Assembly: GCA_963970005.1 (NCBI GenBank)
Contig: CAXAMN010027439.1
Span: 335,714-399,713, forward strand
Direction of reading: 5' to 3'
DNA length: 64,000 nt
DNA from: Durusdinium trenchii
Lineage: Eukaryota > Sar > Dinophyceae > Suessiales > Symbiodiniaceae
Shown here: positions 46,904-58,560 of the stretch, one piece after another
How positions within the stretch are numbered: position 1 is the stretch's first letter
Layout of the letters: each line of letters begins with the position of its first letter
Notes under the pieces: generated by a model
Seen by the model: the letters and a program-made list of their open reading frames with translations, nothing else
Databases searched by the model: none
What the model was told of the DNA's origin: nothing
Translations under genes and position numbers: made by a program

Positions 46904-47840
46904 GCCCCCCCGAGACCAACATCCATCAAATGAGAGCAAAACAGCAGCATCTGGCAGGACTGGGGCGACGGGGAGGGCATCTTTGTGAAAGAAAACGGTT
47001 CAATGCAAAACGTCTTGGCAGAAACCACAACCTCCACCATCGCGTCCATGAGTTTGCTTTAGTATGAAAGTGGTCCAGCAGCCCGTTTTCAGTTACTTTC
47101 ATGATCTTTATATAAGCCCGATTGGTTTGTTGGAAGTGGTCCAAGCTGTCAGTTGGTAGTGACCGGCCATTGCCATCGTAATACAGGTTTCTTGTAGGTA
47201 CCCAACATCCAGCTGCTTGTAGGCTTCCCAGTGCTGATGTCTACAACGAAATGCACGCTAAGCGGTTGAAAGCAAAGGCCCCTTCTGAAAGAAAGAAAAG
47301 CGTTTCATTCCGCACCTGTCCATTTCGCCCACCCCAACAGCCTCAATGTCTCCTATTCTCTGACCCACTGAGACCCCCGTGCGCTGGCATGGTTTTCGCT
47401 TGCGCAGCCGGCATGGCTGACAAATGAGCCCTGAGAAGGATGTGAGGCGGCTTGGCAAAGGGCACTTCCGAGCAAGTCTCCAGGGTGCAGTTTGGAAGAG
47501 AAAACAGCAGACATATATAAGGCTCCTAAATACTCAAGTCAACAATTTATAGTCAATATAATATATTATATAGATGCTCTTCAGAAACTTGGTTCGACAA
47601 TGAAGACCCCAGGGTATTCATGAAGCCAATGGTTTGAACTGTTGCAGTTGCGTCTTATTCGAAGAGAGTTTTCTTTGATGACCAGAACAGAAGCTTTGCA
47701 CTACCCTGGAAAGGAAGCATCAAATCAGGATGTTCTCGTTGGCAAATCCTCCTCTGAAAGGATTGACACCAGAACCCACCAGAAAACCAGCCCTGAAAAC
47801 TCAAATAACACGTAGGAACATGATGATTGATTAGTGCGAG

Positions 47841-47898
47841 CGCTTCTTCAAGGAAGCTCACCCCAGTGTCAGGCGGGCGGAGCTTCCTTGAAGAAGCG
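47841..47898. repeat. Foldback element, copy 2
   Basis: CGCTTCTTCAAGGAAGCT (47,841-47,858) is the perfect reverse complement of 47,881-47,898, with a 22-base loop. The flank TGAGC...TCCTGCGTCC matches copy 1 at 5,747-5,805. Confidence 0.7.
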
Positions 47899-49067
47899 TG
47901 AGCTATCCTGCGTCCAGTACCTAATATTTAATAGTAGGCAAGCAACCTTCCTTCCCTCGGGGCCAACCCCCATAACGGCCTTTAAAAAAAGTATATATAT
48001 ATATATATACATATTTTATATTATAGTTATAAATACAGTAAATAAATACATAATCCGTGTTGGTTTGCTGGTTCTGCGAACCCCGGCGGCAAGGTTTGTG
48101 CCGCGGCCCCTGCGGGCAGGGCAGAGAGGTGTGTCCTGCGATGGGAGCAACATTCGTGTGTCTCCAGCGGTTCGTGTGAGAGCAACGTGAAGCCATTGGA
48201 GAAGCTCCCCTTGAAACATCGTTTGCCGACATACCATATAACAACAAGGGGACATAAGGGGACCATATGGGACCATGTACCTTTTTCAAGTGCCTGCATT
48301 TGGGAGACCAAACCAGGTTTCTTTTCCTTTGGGTAGCTCTGACCCAGGAAGAAGTTGTATGGAGGTTTGGGGTTATAATATTAACGGCTATATCCTTCGG
48401 TTGTTCACGTCTTCATTCACTCTTCTCTGCATCTCCTCACGGTGTTGGGCACCTGAAATGGTCCTTCCAGGCCAGCGAGAGACTCAAGCGACGCGAGCGA
48501 CGAGAGACAGGTGTCCCACGTGACTCGTCTCTGTCGGCAACATGACACTCATCCGCTGTGAGAAGGCCCAGATCTAAGTCTTTTTGTTCAGGTCAAACAC
48601 GGTCAATTACTCAGTTGTTTACCCATGTGTTCGCTCGAGCCTTCAGAATGGTCTCAAATACCACAAGCACAATGACGAGAGGAGTGTACTGAGAAGGCTG
48701 ATGAAGTTGCATTTTCGTCCTACGCTTCTCTAGACTCTAGATCATTCATTGGCTTTTCTCCATCCAGGTCCTGTCATGTTCGCGATCACCGGACCAGTGA
48801 CGGGCTGTGGGGAGATCGGCTGTGGCAACGATGGTGACCTCGGGCGGAATCGTGTTGTCCAAGCTGCAGCTGTAGAGTGGCTCCAGAATTCTCTGTGTGG
48901 ACGCATGACAACTCCCCTTCGTTTTGTTGTTGATGTTCTTTCTGTCACTTCGTTTTAGATCACACGCGCGAGGAAAAAAGGCGTGATGTTTGGAGGCGTG
49001 GTGTTTGGATGCGAGAAGCGGAGGCTTGGGATACGATCACCAAACCTTTGGCCTTGGTCCATTACTT

Positions 49068-49220
49068 GTAGGTTGGAGGCCATCGCTACTAGGAGCAAGG
49101 ACGCTATTAGGGGCCTTACTACTAGGAGCAAGAAGCTACTAGGGGCTCCTGGCATCGCTACTAGGGGCAAGGACACTATTAGGTTGGAGGCATCGCTACT
49201 AGGGTGGAGGCCATCGCTTG
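49068..49220. repeat. Dispersed CTACTAG-type repeat cluster
   Basis: The two main subtypes sit side by side: TAGGTTGGAGGCCATCGCTA (at the start and again near 49,180) and CTACTAGGAGCAAGGACGCT with GGGGCTCCTGGCATCGCTAC between them. This shows that they belong to one modular family. Confidence 0.8.
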
Positions 49221-52200
49221 TGATGTTACAGTAATTAAATTTCTCAATACCAGCCGACAGATCCGGTCGAGGGGTCCAAAGCTGAAAGCTTCAAATAAGC
49301 CATGATGACCCTGACCTGATGCTCGGTGCATCTGACAGTACATTTGCTGGTAGATCATGTGCTTGAAATCTTACAGGAGGAGAACATTTGTCATCTGTGT
49401 GGCTTGTGAAGGACTTCATGTTGCGGAACTTCTTCCATTCACAATGAACAGAACAAACAACAGGTGCAGCATATCTGTCCAATGATTCTTATCACCTGAT
49501 CGCAGCATATCCTGTAACAGCTTCAGGCTTTCACACGCAGGACAGGCAGGTGTAACAGCTTCAACTCCGCTCAAATCCTCCTGAATCCGCTGGTGTCGTT
49601 CCCATCCCTCGGAGCCCGTGGCGCCTGCGTGGAGAGGCGCTGTGCAGCATCGGCTGTGGCACCTGCACGGACCTGAAGCGATTCGCTGTGAACGATCCCC
49701 GATCTACAGAGAGCCAAAGGGGACTGATGCTGGTCCCTGGCCTTCGAAAGTGGGAATAGAAAAGCCCCTGAAACACATGAGATTCTGACTGGCTTGGCTT
49801 GTGTGATGCTTTTCTTATATGTTCTCCCTTCAGGAAGAAGACGTCACATCCGCAAGACCGGCTTGGCAGAAGAATTTAGTCAAAGGTGGGTCGAACATCT
49901 TCGCTGGACCAAAAAGTCCGTGGGCGATCCTCGGTCTCCAAACCATTCGCTATAGTAACTATAAGTGCAATTCTACTTAGTAACAAGAAGCTACTACGTA
50001 GTAACCAGCTACATTTCTGGTAGCTTCTACCCACGACCCACGACCCACCGGTTCCACGGCCCGACTGTGCTGCCCGCACCCCGTGCCCGGATAGAGGGAC
50101 CCTTGCGAGGCCTGGATGGACGGTGGGCTGATGGCGTGGGACCCACGGTGAGCTTCAAGATGCGTCAAGCGTCCTTGCTCCTAGTAGTAAGGCCAGGAGC
50201 CCCTACCAATCGTATTCTCCAATGAACTGGAAAGAGATACTATGAGATACTTGGGTGTCCACCTCCAGTCTGTAGGGTCAGGAATGCCTGAAGTCTCTAC
50301 AGCTCGTTCACTGTCAAATTGCTTTGGGAGAATGAAGAAAAGGCATCCACGCCATCTCTTCACGTGGCTTTTCCTGCAAGAAAAATCAAGAAGATCAAGA
50401 GATGGACCTGGTCTAATGACAAACTTTCAAACTTATCTCGGAAAATTCCCTCTTGAGATGTCCAAATCCTTCCTGGCCCGTCTTCCTTCACCCAGCCCTG
50501 ACCACCCTGGCCGTCATGGTGACGGCCATCGGCTGGTAGGACTTCTGAGAGACGTGTGACGGTGATCCTTGAGGCTCCTGGCGGCACACGCCGTGGTGCA
50601 AGGGATCGTGACTTAAGCACCCGAAGCACAGGGAACCAAGAACTAAACTAACTGAGCGAGCGAGCGAGCGACAGTGGGATGTGGTCCATGAAGGCACCGA
50701 ACTGTGACAGAAACACATTAAAACAGAGAAAACAGTTGAACCAGGATCAGTAGCAATCAACCACAAATCAGTTTCTTTTCGCACAGCAAACCACCAGATG
50801 GCAACACACAGTGCGGAGGACACAGCCGCTGCATGGGAGGGCACTGCCGCTCCTTGCGAGCTTCTTCCACCGTCCACACCTCACTTGAGTGGGGTGAAAC
50901 AGAACTTCTGGAAGGGAGAGAAGCGGTTTCACTGTAGCGATTTATATTGTCTCTGGTCTGTAGATGTGATGAGGATCGCGCGAGTCCTACCAAAAGGATG
51001 GAAACCATCGCTACTTAAAGACATTTTGAGGAGCTCCTGTGGAAGGCTCACAAGAGAACCTGGTACGTCTGTCTTGGTGCGGCTATTCTTGCGGTTGGAG
51101 CATGCATCTGTTCGTTGGGTGACTTCCTTTCCTTGAGATGACAAACAAGATTCAAAAGCAATCGTCCAATGGCTTCTACTTTCAGAAACGACAGAAGGAC
51201 TACCCGTTGAATTCGCAAATAGACCCAAAGACAGAGGACAGGTGACGAATACCTTTGGGTTGATGGGCACCGAAGTGTAAGCCTAAACCCATGTGGCTAT
51301 GGGTCAGAACCTGGAGCCCCAACACCGTAGCTTGACCTTCCAGGTAGGCCATGCAGGCTTGTCTTGACTGGGAATCCTTGCCTGCGCTTGAAGCTTGTTG
51401 TGGATCGCGGTGGACGCACGCTTGTGTTCCTCTCATCTTCGGCCCGGCAGCCGAAGCAAACCATGGGTTGGAGGCGAAGCTCTATCGCTTTTAGATGCTT
51501 TTAGGATCTGTTAGACAGGGTACCGGCAAGACCGTACAGCTGCTTGAAGTAAAACAGGATCTGTTGGGTCTACAGCTACGATTCCATGTTCTTTGTTGGA
51601 GAAAAAAAAAGGTTGGCACGTGGGACCGGGGGTCTGATCTTTTAGATCGACGCATGGAAAAGGCGAATGCCACTCAGAGATGACATCGTTGGCCAGAAAT
51701 TGCTATTCTGAGAGTATCTATTAATATAGTATTTTAATCCCCCTGTCCGTTCCAGACAGGGGGTCCCACCACCCGTTTTCTAGAGATAAAATGGTCAGAC
51801 AGGACCCTGTCAGGTGTATAGAATGAAAACCATGTTTATATAAATTGACCCTACCCAACGTCATTTCCACACCAGTTTGAAGCTTCAACAGCGTCTTTTT
51901 CTGCGCTCTTCAGCCAGGCATGCGAACCCACAGCCACTTGTTTGGCCCAACGGTCAGCCCGGTCCAGTCTTTTGAAATCCCCGGTCCAGTCTTTTTCTAT
52001 CATGAGGCTCTGTACATACAGTTTTCTCTCTAAATTGACCCCCCTGACCTCCTCCAGGGGGTAGGTTGAGGTCATAAAACCTTTTATGAGAGGGGTTATC
52101 CGGTTATCCCCTGCCATTCTCTAGAGGATATGGACAGGAGGATGTATTGTACTATATAGTATACAAATATTATACAAATTGTATACAGCGCATGTCACTG

Positions 52201-54850
52201 GCATGTTTCGTAAACATTGATTCCCAAACATCTGTAGATCTTTGCTCAGTAGTGTTAACTCATCCTTGCTCAACATCCTGGTCTCTCCCTACTCAACATT
52301 GACTAGCTGGGCTTTACTGATGTTTACCACTTCTCGTTTCCTGATGAAACGCTACTGAGCAAAGCCTGCATGAAAAGTGCCAATTGCAAAGGCCCTTGAT
52401 GTGGCCAAAGTACCTCTTGAGTTTTGACGGCAATGTACATTGAACACATTTCCAACATGGCGCAGCGTTCCCTTGACTCAGGGCAACCAACACCACCAGG
52501 CACTAAAAGAGTCCCTTTTTGCGAGCGGCGACTTCCCAAAATGTAAGCTACATGTTGCATTCCTTCATTGCGCATGTGCGACCATACTCCCCAGAGAACG
52601 CAAAGACTTTGATGATTGGGAAACAACATGTAAGCTACATGATGCTACATGTTTTCTCTTTGCGGGGTTGAAGCCAAATTTATATGTAATCTGGATCTTT
52701 CAAAAAGTGCAGCTTGCATTTGCGGAGGTTCTGCCCCAAATCAGCGACAACAGAATGCAAATGACCAGGAAACTCCATACGTTTTTTTAAAGGTTTGTCA
52801 GCAGGTTGAGTTGAGTCTCCATGTTACTCGGAAAATGAAAATGCATAGAGCAATCTCTCTAAAGTTATTCTTCTTATAGCGGGCTCCACACTACAGCTTC
52901 GCAAGCAACAGCAGTTTGCTCTAAAAGACTCTAAACTCTAAAGGTTCTGTCACTTTCGGGATGTCCCTCGGCCCAAAAGCTTCCAGCTTCGTCCTCAAAG
53001 TCCTTGGAGACGGCCGAAACGGATTGCTGGATCCTGGAGCACCCGCTTCGACTACTCGAGACACTGCCCGCGAAGCCGCACGCGGGATGGAGCTTGACGC
53101 CGCCTGAGGATGGAGGTCGACAGAAAACAACACGAGAGGTCGACTGATCTGTGAAGAAAAGGGTTTTTGGAGCATTGGTGTTGTTTTCCAGGTGCCAAGG
53201 CTTGAGGAAAACCCACCTCAAACTCTTCAAATCTTATGGCGGCCTTCTAGGTGGTTGGGTGTATCTGACTCCCTTCAGGAGTGCTCTTCTTGATTCAGGC
53301 AAGCGTTTGCGCTGTCGCAACAGGTGCAGCCCTTCTCAAGCTTGTCTTTCTATGTATATATATGGTAGCATAATTGAGCTGTCATCAAGCTCTGACTAAA
53401 TGGTGAAATCACACCCGAGCTCACGCATGATATTGTATATTTACTCGGGACCATGTCGTTCAGAAAAACTCTGGCAAAACCACCACTTGGAACAACTCGG
53501 TACACGAGGTCCTTTGTAAATCACAAGCCATGAATTGCAAATGCGCTCAAAACAAAATAGACCAAAATAATCAACGTTCATGAACATGGCCAATTCATCC
53601 AACTGAGATCTGCAAAAAAGAAAAGGACTCCAAAGCATTGGACCCAAAAACGACCGCCGGTCCTGGAGATCTCATCTTTGAGCCTGGGCTGGGTGAATCC
53701 CGAGCCCAAAGCGAGCACCACGCCAAAGCCAACCAAAGGGGATCCAAGTTGGATCAGGTTGGCATGTTAGAATGGGTAAAAATAACACCCTCCAAGATCT
53801 CTAGACTCCAGGTACACCAAAAGAGGTGCCGAGAAGGGGTCAGCACTGCTTGATTACATGGACCACATGTGCGACCACATGTGCACCTCTGCTCAGCAAG
53901 ATGATGGAAGGAGCTGATATTCTATTGGAGGCCATCGCTTTTAACTCGTGGCCGGCTGTGGGGACTCATGAAGCTAAGCTTCTTTGAGCTTTCCACCGCA
54001 GCTGCTGTCCACAAAGCATGGTAGATGGTCAGGACTTTCTGTGCCCCCAAAAGGGCATGACATTGTCGGCAAGTACCAAAACCATCCCAAAAGATCCAAA
54101 AAGTCATCGGACGTTCTGACCATCCGTATCGTATCTGCATAATGGTTTTTGTACAAGAGCCCACCAGTTCAAAACAATCGAGCTCACTGTCTGCTGTGGA
54201 AGACGTAGTGCTTGAAGAGGTAGAGATGAGAGGCCTGCAGGCTACAAGGTTTGCCTCTCCACTCTTGGAAGCTCCAAACGCTCTGGTATGACAAAGCCTG
54301 CAAGCCCTGCATTGAGTCTCAGAATGAAGCATTCCTAGACTTCTTTAAGACCTTTAGGATTGACCCCAACAATTCTGGCTCTTTCTCCTGGCCCAAGGTG
54401 TTCCTGGATCCCAATGTTCATCCACACCCCTATGAATGCAGTAGATACTGCAGGCCCGGTATAAGATTAATGAATCCATGCATATTTGAAACACGCCGGT
54501 CGCTGTCACTTTTTGCTTCAAACTCTATATATTCTCTTCTGAATTCAGACTTCTTTTGGTCACACAGATCTACATTTGAAGACTCTCACCTGAGTGCTAT
54601 CTGTTCGCTCTTCTGCCACTCAGGTGAGCGAAACATGCTCCACCTTTGGTCGTTTCACAGCACACGCTTCGTGTCTGTCTGGCGCGTGGATCGCGCCCGC
54701 TAGGCCAGAACCACATCGCTGGATCGATGAAGCGCTTCATGCCGCGTGGAGTGGTGACTCTCGTCATTGGGGCGATCATGATGCTTGGTGGTCCACACCT
54801 TCGCCAGGTGCTCCACCGGCACATCCTGGGAATCAAAACAAAAAGAAAGA

Positions 54851-55594
54851 TCATGAAATATCAAACGTCCAGGTTTTCTTGGTGCGCCTCTCAAAATGAT
54901 CAGATTCATCAACACTAAGACTGAGATAAACAAAAGCATGAGGAAAAACACAAAAGCAATTGACTGCTTCAAAGTCTAATTCCCACAAAGCTTCTGCTAA
55001 GGACTGCGTGTGTTTCTTCTTGGAGTCGTGCAATTGTTTGAATGCCTCCAGTACCGAGACGGCGTTTTGCAGCAAGCTATTCACTGCGTAGAGTGTCGAC
55101 TCGGCTTTGGCTACGGCCATGGTCGACTGCAACTCACCGCAGAGGTAGGCCGTCTCACGCAAGGAATCCGTTGGATCCTGTAGAGGCTGATTCAGCATGT
55201 ACCAGGTAGTCCTTGAAGATGCTGCTAGGCCTCCAGAGAACTGGATCGGCCCCAGCGTCTGGATGACCCGGTCCTTGGGAGGGGGAAGATCTGTAAAGGG
55301 CCTCTTCACAGTTCGCTGCTTCAGCAAATGCACATAAGCCGGAAGGATCCGGTTTTCCTGACTCTCCTCATCGTACTCGGTGCGCAGCAAACAGGTCAAT
55401 GGAAGGCCTCGCAATCGCCATTCATTGACCTCTTTTTCCAGGCGAGTGGCGTGCACCAAGAGACCGGCCTTTTCAAGGTTGATCATGATGCCGGCTGACC
55501 AGCCCAGAGTATAAGCCAAATCGCAGTCAAAGTTGGTGGGGATCGCCGAACGTGCCTGGTATGTCATTGGATAGCAGGTTCCATTGAAGAAATC
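54851..55594 (-). CDS. PFP-like gene, last exon found
   Basis: Follows the acceptor GTGTGCCAG at 55,595. Encodes DFFNGTCYPMTYQARSAIP and onward: the substrate-binding YQAR...PTNFD segment, the VNEW/LPLT segment and LGPIQFSGG, which is normally close to the C-terminus. About 130 further residues follow to the TGA at 54,851. A pyrimidine tract ending in CTCAG near 54,930 could be another acceptor, so the last 40 residues are uncertain. Confidence 0.75.
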   Translation of the reverse strand, partial: DFFNGTCYPMTYQARSAIPTNFDCDLAYTLGWSAGIMINLEKAGLLVHATRLEKEVNEWRLRGLPLTCLLRTEYDEESQENRILPAYVHLLKQRTVKRPFTDLPPPKDRVIQTLGPIQFSGGLAASSRTTWYMLNQPLQDPTDSLRETAYLCGELQSTMAVAKAESTLYAVNSLLQNAVSVLEAFKQLHDSKKKHTQSLAEALWELDFEAVNCFCVFPHAFVYLSLSVDESDHFERRTKKTWTFDIS

Positions 55595-58405
55595 CTGGCA
55601 CACACTTCCACCATCTTCCACCCAACCCCCCCCCGCTGGTTTTCATCCTTTGAGTTCGTCCAGCCGGGCTCATCTCACCTCTTTCCGCTCCCCCCCCCCC
55701 CCCCCCCCCCCCCGCCCCCCCTTGATGACGCCCCCCAAAAAAAAAAAAAACAGCTCGATCTCCACGAAGCGCAGCAAGAGTCGATCGGTGGAAATGGTGG
55801 AGAAGTCCACCTGCGGTCGAGTCGATGGACGCCTGGAAGGAGGAAGAAAGGGGGGGATCGAGAACTGAACGGCGGACATTCCAAGGTGAAACAACGAAAT
55901 GACACCCAAAAACAGAAGTGAACGGAACTTATTCGGAATGAACAACATTCTAGAATGGAAGCTACAGAGTGAGGGCGTGGATGGGTGTAGTGTTTTTCTG
56001 CAGATCCATAATCACGACCTTTCCAACATCTGCCCGCTGCACCATCCACCGCCCACCTTGTTCATGTGCCTTTCGCGACCACCAAAGCACATTTCATACT
56101 GCACATCTCTTGGAATCACTTCAAACAAGGCTTGCGTGCTGGGCTTCAGCTTGGAAGCGATGCTGGGAATGGAATCCTTAGAAGCGATCCGGTAGCCGAC
56201 CATAGCATCTCAGTGGTAGCATCTTGTGGGCTGCGCTACTATTATGTCCTTCTATGGGGGCTTCTGCAGAGGGGGGGAATACCCGGAGCACACCCCACAA
56301 CACAGAATTCAAGCATCTCAGGTCTTATCTTTCTGCCTGTTTCTGCTTCTGCTTCTCACCCCAAAAGTAGACTCGATGTGTGGAGACTGAAAGCACCCCT
56401 TCTCCCATGCCACCATTGAACTTCAAAACATCGAGGTCGCATGGCGAACAGCTCATCCAGATGAGCCCGGCCCGACTCCCCCAAGCATGCCAGCGGTCCG
56501 AAGCAGATGAGGACTTGTTTGACCAGTCTTCTCTGAGTTGTTGTGTTTTTATGTGTTTTTTAATTGTGGAAGGACACCGCTTAAAGGCAACGCTCAACAC
56601 ACTCCTTTCATACCTTCCATGATCAAAAGCACAGGAAAGCCCTGATAGTTCAAAAGCAACCGCGGTTCAAAGCAGGAATGACTCGGCGGCCCACACCATC
56701 TATGTGAGAAAACCTTTCTGAAATCATCGGTCTCCTTTTCTCCTGTGTTCTTTCTACGACGAGATAGATCGACTAAAGTCATGGAAAGGCTTCTGAAAGC
56801 TGCTTAATTGGTCCCACACCACAGAAACGCCTGCAACTTGGAAAATGCATCCTGCGTTGACAGAAGTCGAAAGACCGAGGCTCCCAGGTTTGCTCATAGT
56901 GATTCCGGGCCATCACCTCCATGAGTTCCGAAAAAAGCACCCGGAGCTCCAGGATGTCATTCACGAAGCCTAAATTCACTGAGTTTGGTTTCCGAGGGGT
57001 TCAAGAAACGCCTCGCCTGGGGCGTGTTCTTTTTGATCTTTTTGAGCGACTTTCACGTACAAGGCAAATGGCGGTTTTAGCCAACCTCTCGGCATGGGCA
57101 GCTTGGGCAGCTTTGGTTTTGTGTGAGCTGATGGGTTTCAAGAACCTCCCCCACTTTACCCACTTTCTTTGACTTTCTCGCTGTCTGTGGCCTGGGCCGC
57201 TAGCGGTCACCTCCCGCACACCGCCATAAAACATGTCTTTGATGGCATCCGGTCGTTCGAGACGGCCGTTGGCAAGCTCCAGTGCAGTTCTTGCTTGTAA
57301 AGGGATACAAATGGTAGTAACAAAAAGCTAGTAGAAACAAGTGCATCGCTAGTAGTAACAAGTGCCTTACTAGTAGTAACAAGAAGCTAGAGGGATACAA
57401 ACAAGAACGTGCGACTTTTGGGGGGAAGTGCGTCCGACTGAAGCCGACGATAAGGGGGTGGTGCCAGCAAACGTCCCGCCCCGTTGGGGGTTGTTCTCAT
57501 GAAAGGTCTGACAAGCAAAAAGCTGAAAGACCTCCTTCCCAAAGGTCTGATAGCACTGAGATAGAACTGACGTGAACTGAAAAAAATATCAAACAAACAC
57601 GTGGCTATTATGTGCTATTTCTCCCCGCTATGCATAGGACGATTTGGTCAGACGTCTGGGGAGTTCCAACCCCTAAATGAATTGGGCATTGCTTCTGTCT
57701 TTTTGGAGCATTCATAGACAAAGAGGGGGGTTGGACCTAGAACAACTCGGCATCCCCCAGCACACCGGTGCGCCAAGGTCGCCCACAGGCAGCATGATGA
57801 TCCCATGATCGTGGCCATCCTCGTGCCGCTGGACGATCAAGTCGCACAAGCACTGCACAATCCTGGACCGTCTGTGGCGGTGGTTTGGTGGACGACGAGG
57901 CACGGCCAATTCGAAGCATGGTCAAGATCTACGTAGTATGGAGGCCATCGCTTGTAGGTTGGAGGCCATCGCTACTAGGATGAAGGCCATCGCTATTAGG
58001 TTGGAGGCTTCTAGGTTGGAAGCGATTAGTTTCCTTGATCAAGTCGATTTTTGGGATGTTTAGGTTGGATCCTGACCTTTGAAGAGGCACGGAGATATCT
58101 GAAATACTGTTCCACATTGTTGAAACATGTTGAAATGATCAAGAGGGCCTGATCCGAAGGAATATCGCGAAAACTGAAAAACAACACGTGATGCAATGTT
58201 TGTTGCGGATTTTGCAGATCTGGGAAGTAGGCGCCAGTGCTGAAAGCTTGGGGCTTGTGTTCAAGCCTGAGAGGCAACAAGAGGTGTAGCATGGTGATGC
58301 ATCTGAAATTTGTCCAGGGATCTTGGCAAGATATTGCCCCAGCAGCTGACTTCCAGACATGAGCACCATATGCACATGCGTCTGGAGGGCAATCTGCACT
58401 GCAAC
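54851..58405 (-). CDS. PPi-dependent phosphofructokinase-like gene (C-terminal half, six exons)
   Basis: The family interconverts fructose 6-phosphate and fructose 1,6-bisphosphate with pyrophosphate in cytosolic glycolysis. I assembled the gene by eye from exons 58,405-58,323, 57,862-57,783, 56,969-56,896, 56,176-56,057, 55,810-55,757 and 55,594-54,851. Together they give 385 codons with consistent phase. The order of landmarks matches plant-type PFP: ALQTHVHMVLM, IVQCLCDLIVQR...HDHGIIMLP, ALFEVIP, ISTDRLLLRFVE, YQARSAIPTNFDCDLAYTLG, VNEW...LPLT and LGPIQFSGG. The N-terminal half, including the GGDG nucleotide-site region, is not found and would lie beyond 58,405, where a virus-like block begins. 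Where the family has PEG after the HG(V/I) strand, this protein has PVG, so the active-site Glu is missing; a regulatory (alpha-like) subunit or a divergent paralogue is possible. Exon edges are predictions. Confidence 0.75.
55595..55756 (-). other. Intron of the PFP-like gene with C and A homopolymers
   Basis: Predicted 162-base intron. It contains a run of about 23 C (55,690-55,713 on +) and 14 A (55,737-55,750 on +). Homopolymers of this length are prone to sequencing error. The donor reads GAGCTG. Confidence 0.5.
55757..55810 (-). CDS. PFP-like gene, exon with ISTDRLL motif
   Basis: Acceptor CGACCGCAG precedes GTGGACTTC. The 18 codons (VDFSTISTDRLLLRFVEI) match the family segment that normally reads (S/V).IETE.LL..(L/M)V. 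The donor is probably GA (GAGCTG), which keeps phase 0 with the next exon. Confidence 0.6.
56057..56176 (-). CDS. PFP-like gene, exon with ALFEVIP motif
   Basis: Acceptor CTTCTAAG, then 40 codons in phase 0: a KLKPSTQALFEVIPRDVQ segment equivalent to the LSPWSSALFEFLPP region of plant PFP. The donor AACAAG/GTGGGC is canonical GT. Confidence 0.65.
56896..56969 (-). CDS. PFP-like gene, exon with ILELRVLFSEL motif
   Basis: Acceptor GAATTTAG, then GFVNDILELRVLFSELMEV, equivalent to the GL..SIPELYALL.EI segment that follows PEG in the family. A GA donor (TAT/GAGCAA) gives the spacing to the next exon expected from homologues; an alternative GT donor inside CTCATGGAG/GTGATG would shorten it. Confidence 0.6.
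57310..57395. repeat. CTACTAG-type repeat inside a predicted intron
   Basis: Copies of TAGTAACAAG(A/T)(A/G)C and GTGCATCGCTAGTAGTAAC lie in the 813-base intron between 56,969 and 57,783, so the family also occupies introns. Confidence 0.7.
57783..57862 (-). CDS. PFP-like gene, exon with IVQCLCDLIVQR motif
   Basis: Acceptor GACGGTCCAG, then IVQCLCDLIVQRHEDG and HDHGIIMLPVG. This is the IC(D)..(V/I)..RAE..KNHGV.(L/I)IPEG strand-helix region of PPi-PFK. To join the next exon in frame the donor must be GC (GTGG/GCGACC). Confidence 0.7.
57935..58030. repeat. GGTTGGAGGCCATCGCTA repeat inside a predicted intron
   Basis: Four near-tandem copies (GAGGCCATCGCTTGTAGGTT, GAGGCCATCGCTACTAGG, AAGGCCATCGCTATTAGG, then a truncated one). 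They fall in the intron between 57,863 and 58,322. Confidence 0.8.
58323..58405 (-). CDS. PFP-like gene, first exon found
   Basis: Encodes VAVQIALQTHVHMVLMSGSQ and a further segment ending LAK, equivalent to the family's V.LEC.LQ(S/T)HPN(M/V)V(I/L)(L/I) region. The acceptor is probably CTCTGAG/GTTGCAG; GTGCAG/ATTGCC is an alternative. A GA donor (GCCAA/GATCCC) rejoins the frame as AKIVQCLCD. No further upstream exon is visible to the end of the window. Confidence 0.55.
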
Positions 58406-58502
58406 CTCAGAGTTCAAACAATCCCCTCTCAGAGCCTTCGGAAAGCTATCCCCTTTATTACACACGATCGAACACCTTGGTTCAGTGACCTCAGATTCGC
58501 TT

Positions 58503-58550
58503 CTCCCTCCCTCCCTCCCTCACTACCTCCCTCCCTCGCTCGCTCGCTCA
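58503..58550. repeat. CCCT / CGCT simple repeat at the block border
   Basis: CCCT units pass into CGCT units and stop ten bases before the AT-rich block begins. It marks the left edge of the block. Confidence 0.85.
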
Positions 58551-58560
58551 TAGATCTTTG

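Larger units (their letters stand above)
38033..54850. other. Gene-poor DNA, no recognisable gene
   Basis: No gene family is recognised. Two modest open frames look somewhat protein-like (41,594-41,806 on + and 45,361-45,573 on -) but have no motif and no neighbouring exon. The stretch contains a 24-bp hairpin at 43,535-43,591, an AT-rich patch near 46,455-46,510, a long foldback at 46,750-46,903, the second copy of the small foldback element at 47,841-47,898, a TA microsatellite at 47,991-48,011, and repeat-family clusters at about 39,670-39,700, 41,365-41,470, 49,068-49,220, 49,975-50,025 and 50,165-50,205. The part next to 54,850 is the likely 3' flank of the phosphofructokinase-like gene. 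Confidence 0.55.

Noticed and set aside
54700..54972. Frame with a strong hydrophobic segment overlapping the end of the PFP-like gene
   Set aside because: The hydrophobic run is the translation of a T-rich tract ending in CTCAG, more like a splice acceptor region than a membrane helix.
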